Of a stretch of DNA of 64,000 nucleotides, positions 9,414-19,136 are shown in pieces; the first letter of the stretch is position 1; every line of letters starts with the position of its first letter. A model generated the notes under the pieces. It did no database searches and had not been told where the DNA came from. It saw nothing but the letters and a program-made list of their open reading frames with translations. The position numbers and the translations under genes are program-made. This DNA comes from Spirochaetaceae bacterium (GTDB lineage: Bacteria; Spirochaetota; Leptospiria; Leptospirales; Leptonemataceae), in contig PBUB01000029.1 of NCBI GenBank assembly GCA_002729885.1, forward strand, positions 1 to 64,000, in the 5' to 3' direction.

Positions 9414-12203
9414 TCAGTCTTCCTCCGATTTGATTTGTAGAGCTTCTTCTACAATGCTGGTTTGTTCTTTAACATGCACTTTGAAATATCCGGTAGCCGG
9501 GCTGGGTGATGGAGCCCGGCCACAGTAGTTCAGTCTGGCCCGGCATAAATGGCCAAGCAGGTTTTCCATATAGATCCAGGCGCCCTGGTTTCGTGGCTCT
9601 TCCTGAACCCAGGTAATGTCCTTCGCTTTCTTGTATTGCTTCAGAATAGTCTGTATCTGTTCATTCGGAAAGGGATATAACTGCTCCACTCGAATGATTG
9701 CAATATCTTTGATTTCTTCCTGCTCTCTTTGCTCCAGAAGATCGTAGTAGATCTTACCGCTACAGAACAGCAGCGCCTTAACCTTTTCTTTATCAATGGA
9801 AGGATCTGTCTCATCCAGAACTTCCTGGAAGGATTCGTCGGTAAAGTCTGCCATCTGACTTTTGGCTCTTGGATGCCTCAGAAGGGATTTAGGACTCATC
9901 ACGATTAAAGGCTTGCGATAGTTTCTGTGCATCTGTCTTCGCAGTAGATGGAAATACTGAGCCGGCGTAGTGCAATTCGCTACCTGAATATTGAACTGAC
10001 TGCAAAGCTGCAGAAAACGCTCAAGCCTGGCGCTGGAGTGTTCCGGTCCCTGACCTTCGTAGCCATGAGGCAGTAGCAGCACAATCCCTGAATAGCGATT
10101 CCATTTGGTTTCGCTGCTGGCTATAAACTGGTCAATGACCACCTGGGCTCCGTTTACGAAGTCTCCAAACTGAGCTTCCCATATTACCAGAGACTTGGGA
10201 TCGGCCAGAGAATAACCGAATTCGAAACCCAGAGCCGCTACTTCCGAAAGCAGGCTGTTTGCGATTTCGAAACGTCCCTGATCTTCTGAAAGATTTTCCA
10301 GGGCAGCATATTCCTGATCCGACTCTGAATCGAATACAACAGCATGCCTGTGAGAAAAAGTACCCCGTTTGGTATCCTGACCGGTGATTCGAATAGGGAT
10401 TCCCTCTTTAAGTAGAGATCCCATGGCCAGGGATTCCGCCATGCCCCAGTCCACTCCTTTGTCTTCAAAGACCATGGAGCGTCTGTCCTGAAAGAGCCTC
10501 TGTAGCTTTCTGTTTAGCTGAAAGTCTCCAGGTACAGAGGTGATATGCTCTGTGATCTGTTCCAGGGTTTCCCGGGGTACGCTGGTATCCGGCCGGGAGT
10601 AGGGATCCATTTTTAGAAATCCTCTCCAGTTTCCGGTCAATGTCTGAATATAGCTCTGGAGCTCATCGGTATCTACACGCTTGAAGGCATCGTCCAGGGA
10701 GTCCTGATATTTCTTTTTGATACCGTCCAGTGTGTCCCTGTTCAGGCCTTCATCGTTCAATTGCTTCTCATATTGCTGAAAGGTAGAAGGATGAGACTTG
10801 ATCTTTTTATACATTACCGGCTGCGTAAAGGCCGGTTCATCGGTTTCATTGTGTCCCAGTCGACGATAGCAGATCAGATCTATAAAAACGTCGGTCTGAT
10901 ACTTTCTTCGCCACTCCATGGCCAGACGAACAGCGCGAAAGCATGCTTCCGGATCATCGCCATTTACATGAAATATAGGTACATGAAGCATCCGTGCCAG
11001 GTCTGTAGCGTACGTTGTGGACCTGGCGTCTTCTGGATTCGTGGTGAAGCCTATCTGGTTGTTACATACAATGTGCAGGGCTCCGCCAACTTTATACGCA
11101 GGCAGTGCTGACATATTCAGACATTCGTAGTTGATTCCCTGTCCTGCAAAAGCTGCATCTCCATGGATAATGAGGGGAAGATGGTTTCGTCTCTCTGTAT
11201 CTCCGGCTTTTTCCTGTCTGGCTCGGATGGAGCCCAGCACCACAGGATTGATCACTTCCAGATGCGATGGGTTGAATGCAAGACTCAAGTGCACCGACTT
11301 ACCGCTCAGGGTTTCGTAGTCACTGGAATAGCCCAGGTGATACTTCACATCTCCGGAATCAATGTCTTCTGTTATGTTTTCGTTAAACTCTGCGAAAATC
11401 AGTGCCGGATCCTTGCCCAGGATGTTGGCCAGAACATTCAGTCGACCTCTATGGGCCATTCCGATTACAATCTGTTCGATTCCATCCTCGCCGGCCATTT
11501 CCACCGCCGCAGCCAGAGTAGGAATAAGGCTTTCGCCCCCTTCCAGGGAGAATCGCTTTTTGCCTGGATAATGAGTGGCAATGTATTTCTCGAAGTTCTC
11601 TGCGGAATAGAGCTTCTCGTAGATCATCTCTTTGATGGATGTTTCCAGAGGATTCTGAAATCTTTCTGACTCCAGCTTTTCGATGAGCCAGCGACGACGT
11701 TCTTCGCTGCGAATGTAGAAATACTCGGATCCAATGCTTCCGCAGTAGATTCTTTCCAGCCTTTCGATGAGGCTGCCCAGGTTGTCGGTTACAGTCTGAC
11801 CACCGAAAGTTACGGTTACTTCCTTTCCCAGCTCTTCCTGGCTTATGTTATGGTCTTCCAGCTTTAGATGAGCGCGAGTGGTTTCTCTGAGTCCCAGTGG
11901 ATCTATGTTGGCAGAATAATGTCCATGCCTGCGATACGCCTGCATGAGCAGGAGAGCCTTGAGCTGTGTGTCCGGGATCCGCAGAATATCGGACTTCAGA
12001 ATTTTGGGAATGGAACTGGCCTCCAGGGGTACTCCATGTCCGTTTCCGTGACCGTTGGAACCATCCTGTTGTTCCATCTGCTGAAAGAAATCTCTCCATT
12101 CGGCAGCCACCGAGGAGGGATCGGCCCGGTAACTTTCGTAAAGATCTTCCAGGAAGTATTGATGTTCTGCGTTTAGAATGGATGCAATGGAAGATAATGC
12201 CAT
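9414..12203 (-). CDS. sucA: 2-oxoglutarate dehydrogenase E1
   Basis: [18 protein letters not shown]-terminus; [48 protein letters not shown]. Confidence 0.97.
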   Translation of the reverse strand: MALSSIASILNAEHQYFLEDLYESYRADPSSVAAEWRDFFQQMEQQDGSNGHGNGHGVPLEASSIPKILKSDILRIPDTQLKALLLMQAYRRHGHYSANIDPLGLRETTRAHLKLEDHNISQEELGKEVTVTFGGQTVTDNLGSLIERLERIYCGSIGSEYFYIRSEERRRWLIEKLESERFQNPLETSIKEMIYEKLYSAENFEKYIATHYPGKKRFSLEGGESLIPTLAAAVEMAGEDGIEQIVIGMAHRGRLNVLANILGKDPALIFAEFNENITEDIDSGDVKYHLGYSSDYETLSGKSVHLSLAFNPSHLEVINPVVLGSIRARQEKAGDTERRNHLPLIIHGDAAFAGQGINYECLNMSALPAYKVGGALHIVCNNQIGFTTNPEDARSTTYATDLARMLHVPIFHVNGDDPEACFRAVRLAMEWRRKYQTDVFIDLICYRRLGHNETDEPAFTQPVMYKKIKSHPSTFQQYEKQLNDEGLNRDTLDGIKKKYQDSLDDAFKRVDTDELQSYIQTLTGNWRGFLKMDPYSRPDTSVPRETLEQITEHITSVPGDFQLNRKLQRLFQDRRSMVFEDKGVDWGMAESLAMGSLLKEGIPIRITGQDTKRGTFSHRHAVVFDSESDQEYAALENLSEDQGRFEIANSLLSEVAALGFEFGYSLADPKSLVIWEAQFGDFVNGAQVVIDQFIASSETKWNRYSGIVLLLPHGYEGQGPEHSSARLERFLQLCSQFNIQVANCTTPAQYFHLLRRQMHRNYRKPLIVMSPKSLLRHPRAKSQMADFTDESFQEVLDETDPSIDKEKVKALLFCSGKIYYDLLEQREQEEIKDIAIIRVEQLYPFPNEQIQTILKQYKKAKDITWVQEEPRNQGAWIYMENLLGHLCRARLNYCGRAPSPSPATGYFKVHVKEQTSIVEEALQIKSEED

Positions 12204-12424
12204 GCTATGGCTCCTTCAGCCGGGATAGCGTTCCCCTGTATTGAGAAAGATATGGCTACTGGAAGCTCCAGTCAGCCGAAAAATCCGCAGTAATTGAAAA
12301 GGCCCTGTTTGAGATTGTAAATCTGTCTTTTTGCTCCGGAGGGCGCTACGAGCCCGGATGGCAGTTGCTGGTGTTCTGGAATCTACCATGGTATCCTTTC
12401 GGAAATCCAACAGGGTTGAAGAAT

Positions 12425-12452
12425 AAAAAAGCATCCCACAGGTGGGATGCTT
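12425..12452 (-). terminator. Rho-independent terminator downstream of rpsR
   Basis: Perfect 11-bp stem AAGCATCCCAC/GTGGGATGCTT at 12429-12452, with A-run on + strand = T-run on - strand. Confidence 0.85.
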
Positions 12453-12499
12453 CTTGCAAGGCTTTTCGTAAAATCTGGAAAGCCAGATGGACATTGAAG

Positions 12500-12799
12500 T
12501 TATCGTTTTGAGAAAGGAAGCAGGTTGATCATTCGTGCACGCTTGATTTCTCGAGCAATCTTGCGCTGAACTCGGGCCGTGGCACCGGTCATTCTACGGG
12601 GCAGAATCTTGCCTGTTTTGGAAATGAACCTTTCCAGTGTCTCTGGATTCTTGTAATCGATGGTAATATTTCGGGTGTCCAGTACACGCTTGCGGTATCG
12701 TCCGCCGCCCTGGCGACCACCTGGGCCGCCGCGTCTTTTGTCATCACCATCAGAGTTGCGGTCTCCGCCCTGATAGTCCCTGTTTTGTCGTTCTTCCAT
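12500..12799 (-). CDS. rpsR: 30S ribosomal protein S18 with Gly/Arg/Asp-rich N-terminal extension
   Basis: [50 protein letters not shown]. Confidence 0.95.
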   Translation of the reverse strand: MEERQNRDYQGGDRNSDGDDKRRGGPGGRQGGGRYRKRVLDTRNITIDYKNPETLERFISKTGKILPRRMTGATARVQRKIAREIKRARMINLLPFSKR

Positions 12800-13015
12800 A
12801 ATTCAGAGTCAATCTTGAAGCATCCTCCCGGGTGTAAAGCAAATTAGAAGGGTTCCTGCAATTCTGGAATGATTTCGAATTCGATGGAAAAATCGCCACA
12901 ACCAGCAATCCAGCCGGATGCGAAAATGCGAAGTCCCCTGAATAAGGGCCCTGAATTTCAGCATCGGAATCGCTTACTCTGCGAACGAATTGCCCGGGAT
13001 TTCAGCCCTGCAGGG

Positions 13016-14104
13016 TCAGGGATTAAGCTGTTCCACCAGGAAATCCAGCGATGTAAGTCTTTCCTTTTTGCCGGTGGGATCCTGCTCTTCGTCAGTGAAA
13101 AACTGCATGGCCTTTTCTGTCTGCAGATGGTTGAAGAATCCGAATACAGACATAGGCGGATGAATGGCATCTTCCAGCCCGGCAGAGAACAGAACCGGAA
13201 CCTGTATGGATGGAGCCCAGTTGATGGGATCCAGCAATTCCAGGCTTTTTTTCCATTTGGCCCGGGAGCCGGATTTCTGGCGCATGAGCTCTCGAATCTG
13301 CTCGGCCATGGAGCCCCGGGAATCATCCAGCCATCGGGATATCCAGGCAGGAGAGGGCCTTTCCAGGCTCATTCCCACTACGGAATCCTTTCTCATATGG
13401 GCCACGAAGGCGGCCATGGCAGCTCCCAGTCCTCGCCCCAGAAGGCCAATTCGAGCGCTGTCTATGCCTTTCTGTAAACGCAGAAAATCCACCGCTCGAA
13501 GTGCATCCAGATAGCAATGTGCCAGGTAGCTCTTTTCCACCGGTTCCAGGCCCATGGCAACCAATGGAGGCAGAGGGGCTTCTACTGTGGCGGTTGACGA
13601 TCGGGCGGTTCCCACGGCTGCATGGGCCCTGGTTGTGGATGCTCCTCTGGTAGTACTGGTTACGGCCGCAGGTCTCTGTGCTGTGCCTGCTGGCGCCTGT
13701 CTTAGATTCACAGAAAGTAGAGCGATGCCTTTTTCTGTGAGGGTTCGACTGTAATCTTTCACGGCCCCCGGAAAAGACGCCCTTTCATCGTAATCTGGAA
13801 AATGGATTACCACCGGCGCCTTGCCTCTGCGGCGGGGAAGAAAGAGCTGACCCCGGATTATGGTGGGGCCCAGGCTTTGAAAAGCAATATCACTCAAGCT
13901 TTCCTTTCCAAAGGACTTCTTGAGCACCAGTTTCTGCTGAGGTTCTACCGGAAGTCTCTTCAAGGACAGGATGGCATCCTGCCAGAACTTATCCAGGTTT
14001 CGAGGAGGCTTTAATTCAGGCAAGGCCTGGTAACAATCGTCAAAAGTAGGCTTGCGGGACGCCATTGCGGAATAAATTATTTTCCACCATGGCAGGTAAA
14101 GCAA
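13016..14104 (-). CDS. Alpha/beta hydrolase, acetyl-xylan-esterase (AXE1)-like
   Basis: FDDCYQALPELKPPRNLDKFWQDA N-terminus; GLLGRGLGAAMAAFVA nucleophile-elbow position; VPVLFSAGLEDAIHPPMSVFGFFNHL. Confidence 0.7.
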   Translation of the reverse strand: MLYLPWWKIIYSAMASRKPTFDDCYQALPELKPPRNLDKFWQDAILSLKRLPVEPQQKLVLKKSFGKESLSDIAFQSLGPTIIRGQLFLPRRRGKAPVVIHFPDYDERASFPGAVKDYSRTLTEKGIALLSVNLRQAPAGTAQRPAAVTSTTRGASTTRAHAAVGTARSSTATVEAPLPPLVAMGLEPVEKSYLAHCYLDALRAVDFLRLQKGIDSARIGLLGRGLGAAMAAFVAHMRKDSVVGMSLERPSPAWISRWLDDSRGSMAEQIRELMRQKSGSRAKWKKSLELLDPINWAPSIQVPVLFSAGLEDAIHPPMSVFGFFNHLQTEKAMQFFTDEEQDPTGKKERLTSLDFLVEQLNP

Positions 14105-14283
14105 AGATTTTCAATGATCCGATACTAAGAGTAGCCCGGTAGTTTCTTCGGATTAAGGCACATATTCCTGTTGTCATACCAGCCATCCTTTGCCATAGAA
14201 GTATGTGCCCGTAGGACTCAGGTATCACCAGTCCCTGGCTGGAATCCAGGATTTTTACAAAGAGCAGGGCGCGGGAAGGAATA

Positions 14284-14685
14284 ATGGACTTTGATATACT
14301 GGCCGAATTAAGCCAGCCGGTGGAATTCCGATCTGGCGACAAGATTTATGAAATGGATTATACCATCGGGGATCCCTGCGCCTATCTAATTCTGGAAGGC
14401 GATGTACGGGTAATGCGGAAATACACTCCGCTGAAGATGGAAAACTTCGATCTCACGAAAGGAGATCTATTTGGAATGCTGGAAGTCTACCTGGGAACCG
14501 CTCGAATTACCGATGCTGTGGCACGTACCGGGGTGCGGGCTCTGGGCTTCAGCAAAGTTCAATTCGAGCGAGCCATGGTATCGGACATCGCTTTCGCTCT
14601 GCAATCCATACGAGTGCTCAGCAAGATGCTCAGGCAGATTAATGGTCACATCAAAGAGCTTCCCTACCAGGGGGCAGGAGCATGA
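14284..14685 (+). CDS. Cyclic nucleotide-binding-domain-like protein, degenerate phosphate-binding cassette
   Basis: CNB fold pattern (FRSGDKIYEMDYTIGDPCAYLILEGDVRVMRK...GDLFGMLEVYLGTARITDAVARTGVRALG). Confidence 0.75.
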   Translation: MDFDILAELSQPVEFRSGDKIYEMDYTIGDPCAYLILEGDVRVMRKYTPLKMENFDLTKGDLFGMLEVYLGTARITDAVARTGVRALGFSKVQFERAMVSDIAFALQSIRVLSKMLRQINGHIKELPYQGAGA

Positions 14686-15134
14686 ACATCAACAATCATG
14701 ATTATGATCTAATCAAGCTTGGCTTTGAGGGAGAGCAGGCCATCACGGCCGACCTATTCTTCAAGTATGGCCGCACATTCCAGGCCAGACAGATTATCCT
14801 CCGGGAAGGGGATAAAGGAAATGAGGTCTATCTGATTATCGCGGGCAAGGTTGTAGTTACCGAGCGAGTGAATCAGGGAAAATACCGGGTGCTGAATAGC
14901 CTGGGTCCTGGAGAGATATTTGGCGAAATGGCGATGCTGGAAAATGCACCCAGGTCAGCTACTCTCATCGCTGCGACTCCTACCAAGTTGCTTTCTCTGA
15001 CTCAGGAAAACTTTGAGAAGATCTTTCAGAGTCATCCAAGATGGGCCTTCAAGATCCTGGTGGCCCTGGGTCGACGTATTCAAAGCGCGTTTCGCCAGGT
15101 AGAAGGGTACTATCGAGGTAGCCAGAATACATGA
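14682..15134 (+). CDS. Cyclic nucleotide-binding domain protein
   Basis: ILREGDKGNEVYLIIAGKVVVTERV...GPGEIFGEMAMLENAPRSATLIAATPTKLLSL, a complete phosphate-binding cassette. Confidence 0.9.
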   Translation: MNINNHDYDLIKLGFEGEQAITADLFFKYGRTFQARQIILREGDKGNEVYLIIAGKVVVTERVNQGKYRVLNSLGPGEIFGEMAMLENAPRSATLIAATPTKLLSLTQENFEKIFQSHPRWAFKILVALGRRIQSAFRQVEGYYRGSQNT

Positions 15135-16294
15135 TTCCCGACGGGGCTCATACGTCCACTCTGCAGAGATTTCTGCTCAAGAGTCTTCCTGTAACTCAGA
15201 TATTGAAGCACTGGGCCGGAGTGCGAAACCTGGAATGGAAAGAGGAGCAATCGTTACCTCCTCGAATTCTCGCCAGGTTGAATGAGCTGGGCTGGCTCAA
15301 GAGGGATGGTGGTCTTTTGCTGGGAGACCGTAAACGATGCAGAGCCGGATTGATCTATCGTCATAGAAACGGAAATAGCGTTACCAGTCATGAATACATC
15401 CGGGATTTAAAAGAGCATCTGCGAGCCTGCGGCCGAAGGCCCGATGACTTCGCCATCTTTCGTCCAGGGCAACTTAATCTGAGCCACAACGTTGAACCCG
15501 GTAGTCAGCCATTGTTCTATTTGTTCTGGGCCCCGGAAAGGCCTCCTCTGGAACGCCTGTTGGGAGGAAAAGAGAAGCTTCCCTTTACACTCCTAGCAGA
15601 AGGCGGACCAGATACGGCCGAAGTCCAGCCAAAGAAACCAGCAGAGCCAGCGTCTGCAGCGACTTCGCAGCCATTCTCCGTTTCCGAGGAGCATGCAGTA
15701 ACGGCAGAGCCCGAGGTACAGGACATTCCCTGGAAGGATCAGGGCTATTGCAGATACGCCTTGCTGGGTTCCACCAGGGGAAATCGCTCCTTCAAATTCT
15801 TCATTAAGTATGGCGCTGACCATCTCAGGGTATTTCTGTTTTCCAGCAAGGAGGAGATTTCAGACGACTTTCTGGGGTCCATGTTCGATGCCCTGGGTAA
15901 CCACGATGATCCAGTGCAGGGATATCTGGAACAGATTCGAGTGGCCGCTCCCAGGGATATCCTTGGATTGAGTCTGAGCCTTTCCGATAGCGGCGGTCTG
16001 CAGTTCTGTGGATTTGGACTCTCTCCTATACTCATCCGGTATGGTTCCCGGGCTCGCAAGCTTCCGGATCTAAGGGATTACTATCAGAATTTTTCTGCGG
16101 ATCGCTGGAGAGTGTCCCGCGGCAGATTGGGGGAAAGGGATCAAATACTGCTATGTCCGGCCAGTATGCTGGAATCAGAGATCCAGGAGCTGTATTCCAG
16201 GTTGGAGCAATCCGGACAAAGAGCATCCAGCTGGATGAGGTATCGTGGTCTGGGAAAGGCCCTGCTTCTGGAAGCCCGTCCCTTTCAATCCTGA
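15131..16294 (+). CDS. Hypothetical protein; C-terminus resembles a degenerate PP2C/SpoIIE fold
   Basis: 387-aa ORF, ATGA overlap with the upstream CNB gene; GGLQFCGFGLSPILIRYG...RLGERDQILLCPASMLES. Confidence 0.6.
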   Translation: MIPDGAHTSTLQRFLLKSLPVTQILKHWAGVRNLEWKEEQSLPPRILARLNELGWLKRDGGLLLGDRKRCRAGLIYRHRNGNSVTSHEYIRDLKEHLRACGRRPDDFAIFRPGQLNLSHNVEPGSQPLFYLFWAPERPPLERLLGGKEKLPFTLLAEGGPDTAEVQPKKPAEPASAATSQPFSVSEEHAVTAEPEVQDIPWKDQGYCRYALLGSTRGNRSFKFFIKYGADHLRVFLFSSKEEISDDFLGSMFDALGNHDDPVQGYLEQIRVAAPRDILGLSLSLSDSGGLQFCGFGLSPILIRYGSRARKLPDLRDYYQNFSADRWRVSRGRLGERDQILLCPASMLESEIQELYSRLEQSGQRASSWMRYRGLGKALLLEARPFQS

Positions 16295-16334
16295 TATTGA
16301 ATGACATAGAACAGCCTCGGAACAGTCTTGCACC

Positions 16335-18203
16335 ATGCCCGGTGGAAAGACTCTGATCTGGATTCTTATTTTTCTGGCCTCCACCCTTCTGCTGGATCGC
16401 TTCGTTTTTGATTATCTTATTTTTCAGCCGGCCAATCACAGTGGCTGGGATTCCTATCGATGGTATAACTTTGAATGGAACTTTCGCTTTGCCGAAAGAT
16501 CCTTCGCATCTGACCAGAATGAGTCTGCCGCTAATGGTACCAGCAGGGCTGATGCTGAAAATGACCAGAAGCTCTCGCAGCCAGGGAATGATATGCAACA
16601 GCAGGATTCGGTCTCTGACTCCGAACCAGGGCCTGAATATGAAGGTAAGCAAGATTCAGAGACGAACCCGAAACCCGCCGGGAATTCCCGGGAAGCTTCG
16701 GGAACAGAGCCGAAAAATAAAACTGAGCCCTATCGCATTGTTGTTCTGGGTTCCAGCATAGCCCGCTACTCCGTGCAAACCGAGGTGCTGGAGCAGTTGC
16801 TTCGCAATCGATTGAATCATCCGGTGCAGGTGGAGTTGATTTCCCATGCTGCGATGATGCCGGAGGATGCTTTCCACTATACTCCTCGCATCAATGCCAT
16901 GAAGCCGGATCTGGTGGTGTATCCCATGGCTCTGGTGGATCTGGATCTAGAGCATCTAACGCCGCCTCATATTCCTGGGCCGGCTTTCGACACCGATGCA
17001 CACTTTGAATTTCTCAAGCGACGAGTTCCGGCCCAGAGATTCTATCCAGCATCTTTCGCATGGGAGCACTTGGATCGGCTATCGCTTACTGAGATTTCTT
17101 CTGGATTGATGAGCGGACTGCTGGCCGGCATTCGATTCTCCGGGCAATGGTGGGATGCTCTGGAATTCAATAGAAAGTCCGAATCCGGATCGCCATTGAA
17201 GAGCTACATATATTATCAGGGAAAGCCTCTGGCAGGTGGGCTTTATCGCGAAGGGAAGACCTCAGGATGCGTAGCATTTCCGGCCAGCTATGCAGGGGAT
17301 GAACTCAACTTCGAAATACCGCCGGAACTGTTTACACCTGGATTTAAAATTACCCTGGAATGGTTCTCTGCTGACGTGCAGCTTTCTGGCCTGGACTCGG
17401 ATATGGCTGCCATGTGGGAGCCTCACTGGGAAAAAGGGTATGAGTATCCGGCCGAACTTCTGCGAAATGAATCCATGCAGCGAAAGCTCTTTTTTGCGGA
17501 TCCATGTAATATAGATGTTAAGCCTGTTCGTTCTCGGGATTACAGGGCGGATGGCTCCGGATGGAAGAAGATTCCTCTGGCGTCTGAAGAGCGTCAGGGA
17601 TGGGTTCGATTGAAACTCAGCCATGTCATTGTGGATAATTCTCTTCAGCCAGTAAGCGATGCGAATCGAAGGTACGGCGAAGGTCTTCGAATGCCAGGTC
17701 AATTTGGGCTGGAGGAGGCGCCGGTAGATCAGGTGCAGCATCGTCGCTGGTTTCTGGAAGATCAGCGTTTGATGGATCTAACGGATCTGGAATATTTGAA
17801 GGATTATATGCAGCGCATCCAGCCGGATAACTGGAAGCATCGTCCTGCATTGATTCCCTACAACAACCTTAGAATCGTAAAGACCTACCTGCCGGTGCAG
17901 GACTTTGTTCCAGTGTATCAATTAAAGCGACTGAAAGATGTACGAAACCGGCTGGATTGTCCCATGCTTTTGATTCTAAATCCCGAGAATCCAGTGGAAA
18001 GTGCCGTATTCGAAGACAGTCAGTACTTTGCAGATTTTAAGGAGTACCTGCACCGGGAACACGGGGCCGGCTATGTTTCTCTGCATGATGAGCTACCCAT
18101 GCAATATTTTGCCGATCCTCATCATTTTACCTATTTTGGGATGCTGCGTATGACACCGCGATATGCCGATCTTATTGTAGCAGCCCTGCAGTCCGGGCAT
18201 TAG
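16335..18203 (+). CDS. Membrane-anchored SGNH-hydrolase-like hypothetical protein
   Basis: N-terminal TM (LIWILIFLASTLLLDRFVFDYLIF), low-complexity linker, then YRIVVLGSSIARYSVQTEVLEQLLRNRLN and PDLVVYPMALVDL; C-terminal DPHHFTYFGM. Confidence 0.6.
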   Translation: MPGGKTLIWILIFLASTLLLDRFVFDYLIFQPANHSGWDSYRWYNFEWNFRFAERSFASDQNESAANGTSRADAENDQKLSQPGNDMQQQDSVSDSEPGPEYEGKQDSETNPKPAGNSREASGTEPKNKTEPYRIVVLGSSIARYSVQTEVLEQLLRNRLNHPVQVELISHAAMMPEDAFHYTPRINAMKPDLVVYPMALVDLDLEHLTPPHIPGPAFDTDAHFEFLKRRVPAQRFYPASFAWEHLDRLSLTEISSGLMSGLLAGIRFSGQWWDALEFNRKSESGSPLKSYIYYQGKPLAGGLYREGKTSGCVAFPASYAGDELNFEIPPELFTPGFKITLEWFSADVQLSGLDSDMAAMWEPHWEKGYEYPAELLRNESMQRKLFFADPCNIDVKPVRSRDYRADGSGWKKIPLASEERQGWVRLKLSHVIVDNSLQPVSDANRRYGEGLRMPGQFGLEEAPVDQVQHRRWFLEDQRLMDLTDLEYLKDYMQRIQPDNWKHRPALIPYNNLRIVKTYLPVQDFVPVYQLKRLKDVRNRLDCPMLLILNPENPVESAVFEDSQYFADFKEYLHREHGAGYVSLHDELPMQYFADPHHFTYFGMLRMTPRYADLIVAALQSGH

Positions 18204-18247
18204 ATTTTCCGTAGCACCGAAATTCGGTAGCTACTCCAGGAGTTCCT

Positions 18248-19027
18248 ATGTCCGAACAAATCTTGATCCTTGGTTCAGGTAATGCATTCTTTACCGATGG
18301 AAGGGCCCACGCCTGCTATATGGCCCAATGGCCGGATCCCTCCAGTAGCGGCACCATTCGAATGCTGGTGGATTATGGGGCCAGTTCCTTGATGCGCATG
18401 AATCAGGAAAAGATAGCGCCTTCTACCATCCAGAGTCTGTTTCTAACACACTTTCACGGAGACCACATTGTCGGACTTCCCTTTCTTTTGATTCATTTCA
18501 AATACATTGATCGAAGAAAAGAACCCTTCTGGATTCTGGGACCTGCCGGAGTAGAGCAAGCGGTGACAGATCTGCTGGAGCAGATGTATCCAGGAATGGA
18601 ACTGGATTTTCCTCTGTATTTCAAGGAGCTCAAGGCCAGCGAGTCCACTTCCTTTATGGGAGCCAGTATTGAGCCCAGGCCGGTAACTCACAGACCGGAA
18701 AGCGTTGCACTGAGGCTTTCCTTTCCTTCCGGCAAGCTCTTTGCCTTCAGCGGTGATGCTGCCATGGATGATCTGCTGGTTCAAGCCCTGGAAGATTCGG
18801 ATCTGAGCATTGTGGAACTGAGCATCGAATCCCAGCCAGATCCGGATCATCCTACCGTGGCCCATGTTTCTCTTCAGGAGCTAATGGAGCAAAGAGATCG
18901 TATTCGAACCGGGCGACTGGTGGTAAGTCATATCTACAATGACCTGGCAAGTCAGGTCGAAAAAGTCAATTCTGACCGACCGGGCTTTGCAGAGCCCGCT
19001 TTTGATGGTTTAGTGCTTTCTCTTTAG
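18248..19027 (+). CDS. Metallo-beta-lactamase-fold hydrolase, ribonuclease Z-like
   Basis: LFLTHFHGDHIVGLPFLL metal motif; FAFSGDAAMDDLL; LVVSHIYND. Confidence 0.85.
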   Translation: MSEQILILGSGNAFFTDGRAHACYMAQWPDPSSSGTIRMLVDYGASSLMRMNQEKIAPSTIQSLFLTHFHGDHIVGLPFLLIHFKYIDRRKEPFWILGPAGVEQAVTDLLEQMYPGMELDFPLYFKELKASESTSFMGASIEPRPVTHRPESVALRLSFPSGKLFAFSGDAAMDDLLVQALEDSDLSIVELSIESQPDPDHPTVAHVSLQELMEQRDRIRTGRLVVSHIYNDLASQVEKVNSDRPGFAEPAFDGLVLSL

Positions 19028-19069
19028 AAAACTAGTCCCGCTGTACTGGAAAACTAGTCCGGGGGTACT
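19027..19069 (+). repeat. Two direct 21-bp repeats with 22-bp period, candidate operator
   Basis: gaaaactagtcccgctgtact (19027-19047) and gaaaactagtccgggggtact (19049-19069). Confidence 0.75.
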
Positions 19070-19070
19070 A

Positions 19071-19100
19071 TTGCAGCTTTCCCGTAGCCAGGTGTATACT
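19071..19100 (+). promoter_or_regulatory. Sigma70-like promoter for the LruC-domain lipoprotein gene
   Basis: TTGCAG (19071-19076), 18-nt spacer, TATACT (19095-19100), followed by the coding start. Confidence 0.6.
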
Positions 19101-19136
19101 ATCACTATTATGGAACCGGTACGAAATAAATATACA

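Noticed and set aside
12216-12494. 92-aa minus-strand ORF between sucA and rpsR
   Set aside because: Spans the rpsR terminator hairpin; no recognisable protein features
12869-13477. 202-aa plus-strand ORF
   Set aside because: Antisense to the AXE1-like hydrolase
18983-19004. GC hairpin plus short T-run near the end of the MBL hydrolase gene
   Set aside because: Inside the coding region, short stem and weak T-run; could be chance
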